From an uncultured Archangium sp. (GTDB taxonomy: Bacteria; Myxococcota; Myxococcia; Myxococcales; Myxococcaceae), in the NCBI GenBank assembly GCA_946479335.1, contig CAMLFP010000207.1:1-9606 (forward strand): a stretch of DNA of 9,606 bases, given 5' to 3'. The stretch's first letter is position 1. Each line of letters starts with the position of its first letter. The position numbers and the translations under genes were made by a program. Below are positions 1 to 6,600 of this stretch, one piece after another. Below the pieces are notes generated by a model. The model did not search any database and was not told the DNA's origin. It saw only the letters and a list, made by a program, of their open reading frames with translations.

Positions 1-5
1 CCGGC

Positions 6-2036
6 ATGAAACGACTGCTCCCCGTGCTGTTGCTGGCCTGTGGCTGTGACTCCGCGACGCAGCAGGTGTCGACCTCGTTGCAGCCGCTCAATTCCTGCGA
101 AGACGTCACGCGCACCGTCAAAGACCGCCTCATCGCGTCGATGGACCAGCAGGTCGACGAGAACCGCAGGCAGCAGCTCGAGTGGGGGCGCAACTGCAGC
201 TGGCGGTACGACTCCGTGGCTTTCGCGGGCGTGGCCGAGGGCGACCGCAGCGCGCCGCCGAGCGGGAGCGGCGGCATCACCAACACCAGCGGCGGCGCGA
301 CGAGCTACTCGACCACCAACAACCAGGTGGTGGGCGTCGACGAGGCCGACTTCATCAAGAATGACGCGCGCTACTTCTACGTGGCGGCCGACGGCGCGCT
401 GCAGGTGTTCGACGCCTTCCCGCCGGAGTCGGCGCACCGCATCGCGCGGCTCCCGCTCGACGGCGACCCGTACAAGCTCTTCGTGGCCGACGGCCGTGCG
501 GTGGTCTTCGCGCACAAGAGCGGCCCGTACGCGTACCGCGCGTGCACCTACGGCTACGACTGCGAGCTGCAGGGCGAGCCGGGCCCGACGCTGGTGCACT
601 TCGTCGACCTCACCGACCTCGCCGCGCCGGTGAAGACGCGCAGCTTCGAGTTCGGCGGCGGGCTGCTGGCCGCGCGACGCGTGGGCCGCGTCATCTACGC
701 CTCGGTGGGCTTCGCCGACGCGACGGTGCCCGGGCTGCAGACGTGGCCCGACAACCTGACCTACTGCTACGACGACTCGACGTACCTGCAGGTGCTCGCG
801 GCGTGGAGCGGCCTCAAGGCGAAGAACCGCAAGCTCATCGAAGCCGCTGACGTCAGCGCGCTGTTGCCGGTGGCCTTCGACCAGACCGACGGCCGCAGCT
901 TCGTGGAGTCGTGTGGCCACTTCTATGCGGCGGGCAGCGGCGCCTCGACCACCTCGCTCTTCGCTTTCGACCTCACGGGTGAAGGCGAGGTGGGCAGCGC
1001 CTCCATCGTCAGCCGGCCGGGCGCGGTCTTCGCCAACGAGCGCTCGCTGTACCTCGCGGCGCGGGTGACGGGCGACGCGTACGGCGACACCTCTGACGAG
1101 ACCTCGTCAGTGCACCGCTTCGCGCTCGACGGCGTGCACGTCGCGTACGCGGGCAGCGCGGCCATCGACGGCCACGTGTTGAACCAGTTCGCGATGGACG
1201 AGTTCGACGGCCACCTGCGCGTGGCGACCTCGGTGGGTCATGTGCCCAGCCCCGGCGTGCACAGCGTGGTGACGGTGCTCGACGCGACGGGCGCGGGCCT
1301 CACCCAGAGCGGGAAAATCGACGGCATCGCGCCGACCGAAGACATCCGCAGCGTGCGCTTCGTCGGGGAGCGCGGCTACCTCGTCACCTTCAAGAAGACC
1401 GACCCGCTCTTCACGTTGGACCTCGCCGACCCGAAGGCGCCGCGCGTGATGGGCGAGCTGAAAATCCCCGGGTTCTCGACGTACATGCACCCCGTGGGGA
1501 AGGACCACCTGCTGGCCATCGGCTTCGACGCCGAAGACCACGGCACGTTCGCCTTCTTCCAGGGGCTGCAGCTGCAGTTCTTCGACGTGGCCGACCCCAC
1601 CCACCCGCAGCTGCTGCACAAGGAGCTCATCGGCACGCGCGGCTCCGCGTCGGCGGCCACCAGCGACCACCTCGCCTTCAACTACTTCAACGACAGCCTG
1701 CTCGGGTTGCCGATGGCCATCTGCGAAGACTCCAGCGGCGGTTCGTCTTACGGACGTCTGACGTTCGACGGCTTGCTGGTGTACCGCGCGACGCTGGCTG
1801 ACGGGTTCACGCGCCTGGGCGGCATCGCCAACCAGCCGGCGGAGACCCAGGAGCTCTACGACTCACGGCCGTACTACGAGTCGGCCTGCTACCAGTGGTG
1901 GAGCAGCAGCACCACGCACGTGCAGCGCAGCGTGTTCATGGACGACGCGGTGTACTCGGTGGCGCCCGACGTCATCCGCGCGCAGCGGCTGGGCAACCTC
2001 GGCACCGACCTCGCGGTGCTGAAGCTCACGGAGTGA
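6..2036 (+). CDS. Secreted beta-propeller domain lipoprotein (PF09826-like)
   Basis: This 676-residue protein is predicted to be an outer-surface or periplasmic lipoprotein. The N-terminus has KR at 2-3, a short Leu-rich core and a lipobox LLAC with Cys12 as the likely lipidated residue, which supports the ATG at 6; only five bases lie upstream, so no ribosome binding site can be judged. A Ser/Gly/Thr-rich linker (about 84-103) precedes the family hallmark VVGVDEADFIKND (108-120). A second hallmark block, about 436-508, contains IRSVRF, GYLVTF, DPLFTLDL, IPGFSTYMHP and LLAIGFDA. Both match my memory of the Beta_propel family (PF09826), exported proteins with a C-terminal propeller and no assigned activity. 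Eight further cysteines after Cys14 (31, 64, 180, 186, 254, 303, 573, 628) fit disulfide formation outside the cytoplasm. No catalytic motif is visible, so binding or adhesion is only a guess. It converges on the next gene with four bases between. Confidence 0.88.
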   Translation: MKRLLPVLLLACGCDSATQQVSTSLQPLNSCEDVTRTVKDRLIASMDQQVDENRRQQLEWGRNCSWRYDSVAFAGVAEGDRSAPPSGSGGITNTSGGATSYSTTNNQVVGVDEADFIKNDARYFYVAADGALQVFDAFPPESAHRIARLPLDGDPYKLFVADGRAVVFAHKSGPYAYRACTYGYDCELQGEPGPTLVHFVDLTDLAAPVKTRSFEFGGGLLAARRVGRVIYASVGFADATVPGLQTWPDNLTYCYDDSTYLQVLAAWSGLKAKNRKLIEAADVSALLPVAFDQTDGRSFVESCGHFYAAGSGASTTSLFAFDLTGEGEVGSASIVSRPGAVFANERSLYLAARVTGDAYGDTSDETSSVHRFALDGVHVAYAGSAAIDGHVLNQFAMDEFDGHLRVATSVGHVPSPGVHSVVTVLDATGAGLTQSGKIDGIAPTEDIRSVRFVGERGYLVTFKKTDPLFTLDLADPKAPRVMGELKIPGFSTYMHPVGKDHLLAIGFDAEDHGTFAFFQGLQLQFFDVADPTHPQLLHKELIGTRGSASAATSDHLAFNYFNDSLLGLPMAICEDSSGGSSYGRLTFDGLLVYRATLADGFTRLGGIANQPAETQELYDSRPYYESACYQWWSSSTTHVQRSVFMDDAVYSVAPDVIRAQRLGNLGTDLAVLKLTE

Positions 2037-2040
2037 CGGG

Positions 2041-2415
2041 CTACGGCGACGCCGTCTGCAGCCACGACACCGCCTCGGGCTCGCTGCTGAAGAACTTGGT
2101 GCGGCTGGCCATGCCCGCGAGGCGGATCACGAACGACAGCAGCACCCGCAGCGGCGCGCTCGACGCCACCACCGCCATCATCGACTTCTCCTGGTCGCTG
2201 GCGCTGCTGATGGCAGCGAAGATCTTCCGCGCCTCGGGCGCGAGCTCGACCCCGGGCGCCATCACGTTGAGCAACGGCATGCCCGCGAGGTCTCCGCCCA
2301 CCGAGATGCGCACCGACACCGCGCGCGCGTCGTCAGCGCTGACCGCGCCCTCCGCCCAGGTGCGCACGTAGCGCCGGCCATCGTTGAACTGCTCGAGCGT
2401 CAGCGTCAGCGGCAT
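2041..2415 (-). CDS. SpoIIAA-like (STAS/SEC14-fold) small protein, paralog 4 of 4
   Basis: This 124-residue cytoplasmic protein is the last gene of a four-gene tandem array. It shares the array's pattern: an MPL start, a DGRRY block near 12-16, APEARKIF in the middle, a hydrophobic LSFVIRLAG stretch and the C-terminal KFF..EPEA..WL motif. This layout, especially the closing FF-x-x-E-x-EA-x-x-WL, resembles the SpoIIAA-like family (PF11964 or a relative); the assignment is by pattern memory, not a search. It is the most diverged copy: the TPNAP of the other three reads SSAP here, and EG(K/S)V reads APGV. The ATG at 2415 follows the upstream gene's TGA by three bases, with a GGGAG-type ribosome binding site inside the end of that gene, so translation is probably coupled. 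The exact biological role is unknown. Confidence 0.82.
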   Translation of the reverse strand: MPLTLTLEQFNDGRRYVRTWAEGAVSADDARAVSVRISVGGDLAGMPLLNVMAPGVELAPEARKIFAAISSASDQEKSMMAVVASSAPLRVLLSFVIRLAGMASRTKFFSSEPEAVSWLQTASP

Positions 2416-2418
2416 CGG

Positions 2419-2793
2419 TCAACTCCCGGCCTGGAGCCACTTCAGCGCCTCGGGCTCGTTGGCGAAGAACTTCGTCTCGTTCGACTGGCCCGCGATGCGG
2501 AGCACGAACGAGAGCATCACCCGCAGCGGCGCGTTGGGCGTGACGATGGCCACCTTCATCGGCTTCGCCGCGTTGGCGCCCTGGTTCATCGAGGCGAAGC
2601 TCTTCCGCGCCTCGGGCGCGAGGTCGACCTTGCCCTCCATCACCGAGAGCATGGGCAGCCCCTCCCACTCGGTGCCGGGAGCCACGCGCTCCATCAGCGC
2701 GCGCGCGTCGGCGCCGGTCACCTGCCCCTCCGACACCGTGCGGAGGTAACTGCGGCCATCAGCGAACTTCTCCAGGGAGACGTGCAGCGGCAT
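2419..2793 (-). CDS. SpoIIAA-like (STAS/SEC14-fold) small protein, paralog 3 of 4
   Basis: This 124-residue protein has no signal peptide or membrane segment and is presumably cytoplasmic. Conserved blocks are MPL at the start, ADGRSYLRT (11-19), LPMLSVMEGKVDLAPEARK (46-64), VTPNAPLRVMLSFVLR (about 85-100) and TKFFANEPEALKWL near the C-terminus. It is closest to the next gene upstream, sharing EGKVDLAPEARK and VTPNAP exactly. The fold guess is SpoIIAA-like, an alpha/beta domain of the STAS/SEC14 type, but the serine that is phosphorylated in true SpoIIAA anti-anti-sigma factors has no evident counterpart. Its ATG lies four bases after the preceding stop codon. A strong AAGGAG ribosome binding site sits just before that stop, which supports the start and suggests translational coupling. 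Confidence 0.83.
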   Translation of the reverse strand: MPLHVSLEKFADGRSYLRTVSEGQVTGADARALMERVAPGTEWEGLPMLSVMEGKVDLAPEARKSFASMNQGANAAKPMKVAIVTPNAPLRVMLSFVLRIAGQSNETKFFANEPEALKWLQAGS

Positions 2794-2797
2794 TGCG

Positions 2798-3163
2798 TCA
2801 CTCCTTCTCGAGCCAGGCGAGCGCCTCCGCGGCGTCGCCGAAGAACTTCGTCTCGTTCACCTGCGGAGAGAGACGGATGACGAACGAGAGCAGCACCCGC
2901 ATCGGCGCGTTGGGCGTCACCAGCGCCACCTTCACCGGCGTGCCTTCGCGGCTGTTGAGGTTGGCGAAGGCCTTGCGCGCCTCCGGCGCGAGGTCGACCT
3001 TGCCCTCGATGACCGCGAGAATCGGCAAGCCCGCGAGGTCGGCGCCCGGCGCGATGCGCGTCATCAGGTCGCGCGCTTCGCTCCCGGTGACGGCGCCGCT
3101 GCCCTGCGCGTGCACGTAGGCGTGGCCGTTGGCGAGCGCCTTCTTCGTCAGCGAGAGAGGCAT
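2798..3163 (-). CDS. SpoIIAA-like (STAS/SEC14-fold) small protein, paralog 2 of 4
   Basis: This 121-residue predicted cytoplasmic protein is the second gene of the array. It carries the shared blocks: GLPILAVIEGKVDLAPEARK in the centre, VALVTPNAPMRVLLSFVIR, and the ending TKFFGDAAEALAWLEKE. The N-terminal third is the least like its paralogs: the usual E(Q/K)F-x-DGR-x-Y block reads ALANGHAY. It is three residues shorter because the variable segment after the central helix is shorter. The ATG at 3163 follows the previous gene's TGA by four bases; the ribosome binding site is weak (GAAAGA-like), so expression probably depends on coupling with the upstream gene. Membership of the SpoIIAA-like fold group is inferred from pattern. 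Function is not known. Confidence 0.82.
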   Translation of the reverse strand: MPLSLTKKALANGHAYVHAQGSGAVTGSEARDLMTRIAPGADLAGLPILAVIEGKVDLAPEARKAFANLNSREGTPVKVALVTPNAPMRVLLSFVIRLSPQVNETKFFGDAAEALAWLEKE

Positions 3164-3167
3164 CGCT

Positions 3168-3542
3168 TCAGTCTTTCGCCAGCCAGGCGAGCGCCTCGGC
3201 CTCGTTCGAGAAGAACTTCATGTGCCCCCCGCCGCCGGTGACGCGCAGCACGAACGAGAGCATCACGCGCATCGGCGCGTTGGGGGTGACGAGGGCAATC
3301 TTCGCCTGCGTCGCGTTCTTCGCCGACGCGGCGTTCATCGCGGAGAAGGCCTTGCGGGCGTCCGGGTCCATCTCCACGGAGCCCTCCATCACCGACAGCA
3401 GCGGCGCGCCCTCGAGGTCACCGCCCGGGCCCGTCCGCCGGTTGATTTCATCGGCGTCGCGGCCCGACAGCTTGCCTGTTGACACGGTGCGTCCATACCG
3501 ACGTCCGTCAGGGAACTGCTCCACGGTGAGTTGAATGGGCAT
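3168..3542 (-). CDS. SpoIIAA-like (STAS/SEC14-fold) small protein, paralog 1 of 4 (operon lead gene)
   Basis: This is the first gene of the array, 124 residues from the ATG at 3542. That start was chosen because the protein then begins MPI-Q-L-T, aligning with the MPL starts of its three paralogs. An in-frame GTG at 3566 would add eight residues (MGCSPHAR) that no paralog has; neither start has a strong ribosome binding site. Conserved blocks are FPDGRRY (10-16), APLLSVMEG (46-54), DPDARKAF (59-66), VTPNAPMRVMLSFVLR (85-100) and MKFFSNEAEALAWL (108-121). The final motif is the best pointer to a SpoIIAA-like or STAS/SEC14-type domain. There is no signal peptide, transmembrane helix or catalytic signature. 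The promoter for the array presumably lies in the 116 bases upstream, which hold two small inverted repeats. Function is unknown. Confidence 0.82.
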   Translation of the reverse strand: MPIQLTVEQFPDGRRYGRTVSTGKLSGRDADEINRRTGPGGDLEGAPLLSVMEGSVEMDPDARKAFSAMNAASAKNATQAKIALVTPNAPMRVMLSFVLRVTGGGGHMKFFSNEAEALAWLAKD

Positions 3543-3580
3543 GCGTGCATGGGGAGAGCAGCCCACGTGCCACGCTCAAT

Positions 3581-3598
3581 GCCTTGGAAGATCAAGGC
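3581..3598. repeat. Perfect 6-base inverted repeat upstream of the paralog array
   Basis: GCCTTG at 3581-3586 and CAAGGC at 3593-3598 flank a 6-base spacer. It lies 38 bases upstream of the chosen start of the first SpoIIAA-like gene. It could be an operator half-pair or a weak RNA hairpin in the leader. No T-run follows on either strand, so it is not a convincing terminator. Confidence 0.4.
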
Positions 3599-3613
3599 CT
3601 GACACGATGAGCA

Positions 3614-3631
3614 GGTGAGGTAACGCTCACC
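3614..3631. repeat. Second perfect 6-base inverted repeat in the same gap
   Basis: GGTGAG at 3614-3619 and CTCACC at 3626-3631 flank a 6-base spacer. Its centre is 33 bases, about three helical turns, from the centre of the neighbouring inverted repeat, although the two sequences differ. It may be an operator or a hairpin between the 1377-residue protein gene and the array. Read on the minus strand there is no T-run after it. Confidence 0.4.
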
Positions 3632-3658
3632 CACTCCGTTTCATTTTTGGAACGCCGG

Positions 3659-6600
3659 TCAGCTCGCCGGGTCGGCCGGTCTGGGAGCTGCAGCCGGCTC
3701 CTTCTTCTTCGCGGGCGGCATCGCCTTCCACAACCCGAACGTCGCGAACGCCTTCCACCCCCACTTGAGCCACGAGACGAGCGAGAGCGCCATCCACAGG
3801 CTCCAGGCCAGCATCGCGCCGCGGTACACCAGCATCGGCACGGAGATGACGGTGGCCTGCGGGTACGCGGTGGTGGTGCGGTCGAGGAACCAGCGCAGCA
3901 GGAACGCCGAGCTGCCGTTGCCGCCGACCTGCATCTCCGGCTGGCCGAGCAGCCCCTCGTAGACGCTCGCCCCGAGGATGCAGAGCGCGATGAAGGTGAC
4001 GCCAGCCACCGCGAGCTGCCGCAGCTGGAACCAGCCCGGCGAGAGGTCGGTCTTCTCACGCCACCCGAGGAAGAGCAGCCACGCGAAGACGAAGCCGATG
4101 GCGACGACGGGCACCTGCGAGAGGCCCAGCGCCAGCAGCACCCACTGCAGCGTGGAGAGCGGCGTGTACTTCGTGCGCGCCAGCGCGAGCGAGACGGCGA
4201 GCAGCACCAGCAGGAAGCTCCAGAACAGCACCGCGGGGCCGAGGCCCGGGCCGCGCACGAAGAGCACCCAGCGGTCGTTGGGCACGCGCACCTCGACGTC
4301 GGCGTTCACCGTGGGCGTGCCGATGTCGAACTCCGGCGTGCGCCACGAGAGGCCCATGCCCTCGGTCTCGCGCCACTCGAGCTTGATGCTCTGCGACCCG
4401 GGGATGAGGGGGATGGACACCGCCCGGCCCTCCTGACGAATCGGCTGCTGCGCGCCGTTGACGGTGACGTTCTGTAGCGTCGCGCCCTCGGGCAGCGTGA
4501 AGACGTGCAGGCCGCCGCGCGAGCTGCGGAGGTTCGCGGTGAAGGTGACGCTGGTGGCGCGCGCGCCGGGCGAGACACTCAACGACGACTGGTCGATGGT
4601 CATCGTCTGGCCGCGCAGCGCCTCGGGCCGCGCGACGTCGATGGTGACGGTCTCTCCGGGCCACGGGCGCCACTCGGGCAACCGCGCGCCGCTGGCGTCT
4701 TGCTGGTGCACCACGGGGATGCCGGAGAGCCCCACGTGCCACACCGGGCTGACGTCGAGCCGCCACACCTCGACCCACGGCACGCCCGCCGGCGCGGTGA
4801 GCGCGATGGGGGCTTTGGTGTCCATCACGCTGGTCCACGTGAGCTGCGTCGAGTTGGCCGGCATGTTGACGAGCGCCTTGCCGCCCACCACGCGCACGTC
4901 TGACGAGGTCACCGACTCGCCGGGGAGCAACGGCACCTCGAGCACCACCGCGCTGCCCGTCGGCGTCAGGCGCGTCACCGTGGTCTCCGTGGTCCACTGC
5001 AGGCCGAGCACCAGCGTGCGCTCCACGCGAACGAAGGGCGGCAGCGTGTCGACCAGCAGCGCGCCCGCTTCCTGCTTCTCGTTGGTGGCCTTGCGCGAGA
5101 GCTGCAGGTTCTCATCGGCGATGCCGTCTTCATGCAGGCCGTCGAGCGTCCACCCGTCGAGCTTCGCTTCCACGCGGTACGCGCGCAGCGGCAACGCAAT
5201 CTGCACCGTGTCGCGCCCGGGGAGCGCGCCTTCCACCTGCACCTGGTGCGCGCCCTCGCCCACCGCGAGCCACAGCGAACCGTCAGCGGCACGCAGCAAC
5301 GCGCCCGCGGGCTTGCCGTCGAGCAGCACGGTGTCGGGCACCCACTGCGCCGCGCTGCCGGGCAACGGAATCGCCGTGTCGGCGCCGGAGAGCACCTCGA
5401 GGCGCATCCGCAACACGCGCGGGGAGGCTTCGAGCAACAGCCGCGGCGACGAGGCGCAGTTCGGCGCGCAGTCGGGCTTCTCGGTGAGGCGCTCGCGCAG
5501 CTGCGCCAACATTTCAGGCGACGGCGTGGTCTGCGCGAAGCCCTGCGTGGAGAAGAACGCCAGCAGCAGCCCCGCGACCGGCGCGGCGCGCTTCGCGGCC
5601 TTCAAGAACTTCGGCCAGAAGTTGCCGGGGAACCCCATCACCAGCAGCACCAGCAGCGCGAGGAGAATGACGCGCACGAAGGCCAACACGAAGTTCGCCG
5701 CCGGCCCGAGGAAGAAGAACGAGAGGCGCTGGTCGCGCTGCACCGGCCCGGAGAAGTTGATGCGCAGCGACTCCCACTCCCAGCGCGGGAGGCCGGGGCC
5801 GGTCTGCACGGTGGCGTTCTTGTCGAAGTCGCGCACGTCGTAGCTGCGCTTCTTCAGCTGCTGCTGCGGCTCGGCCTTCGTCGGCGCGTTGGCGTTGCCC
5901 GCCCACTGGTTCGACTGGGCGATCTCCGCGAGCTTCCCGCGCAGGTTGCCGTCGAGCTCCACCTCCTCGTCGAGCCCGCCACGGTTGGTGATGCCGAACA
6001 CCTGCGAGTAGCCCTGCTCGCCCGCGCTGCTGCGCGAGTACACCAGCGAGTTGTCGGAGCTGTACTCCGAGTACCCCTTCACGCCGCCCAGCTGCGTGTA
6101 CTTCGCGAGCGACGGGTACATCCCATGGCGGATGTGCTGCACCGCGAAGGCCACGAAGAGGAGGGTCAGCACGCCGACCGCGCCCAGCTTCGTCACCTTG
6201 AGCAGCGTCTTGAGCGCCCCGGCCGGCAGCACGCGGAACAGCGCTTCGGCCACCAACACCACCAGCCACACGTACTGCGGCACGTCGTCTTCGAGCCACG
6301 AGAGGCCCAGGGTCACGACCGCCAACACGCCCCACTTCACGCCGAACAGCCGCGCGGTGGCGACGGCGATGATCAGCACCAGGAAGATGTCGAGGAGGCT
6401 CCACTGGTTGAGCCACGTGCCGGGCACGCTGTCGGCGCCGCGCGCGGAGATGAGGCGCCACCCGGGCGGCACGTTCAACGTGGCGTTGACCTGGTTGAAG
6501 TCGGCGTCCCACGACACCGCGGAGATGTCACCGATGCCCGAGTTGATGCGCGAGTCGGCCTCGAGGCCCAGCGCGCCCTGCCGCAGCTCCACGCCGGCGT

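Noticed and set aside
3389..3634. Minus-strand frame starting with GTG at 3634 with a C-x-x-C near its start
   Set aside because: It runs out of frame through the first SpoIIAA-like gene. Its GGAG abuts the start codon with no usable spacing, and the rest has no pattern; the C-x-x-C is probably chance.
3614..3649. A plus-strand terminator made of the 3614-3631 inverted repeat and the later T-rich run
   Set aside because: The T-rich stretch begins about nine bases after the stem, the stem is only six pairs, and there is no plus-strand gene upstream in reach that would need it.
3647..5843. Further long plus-strand frames (3647-4477 and 4458-5843) under the same gene
   Set aside because: Low-complexity Arg/Ser/Pro-rich translations with no recognisable motifs, overlapping a well-supported gene.
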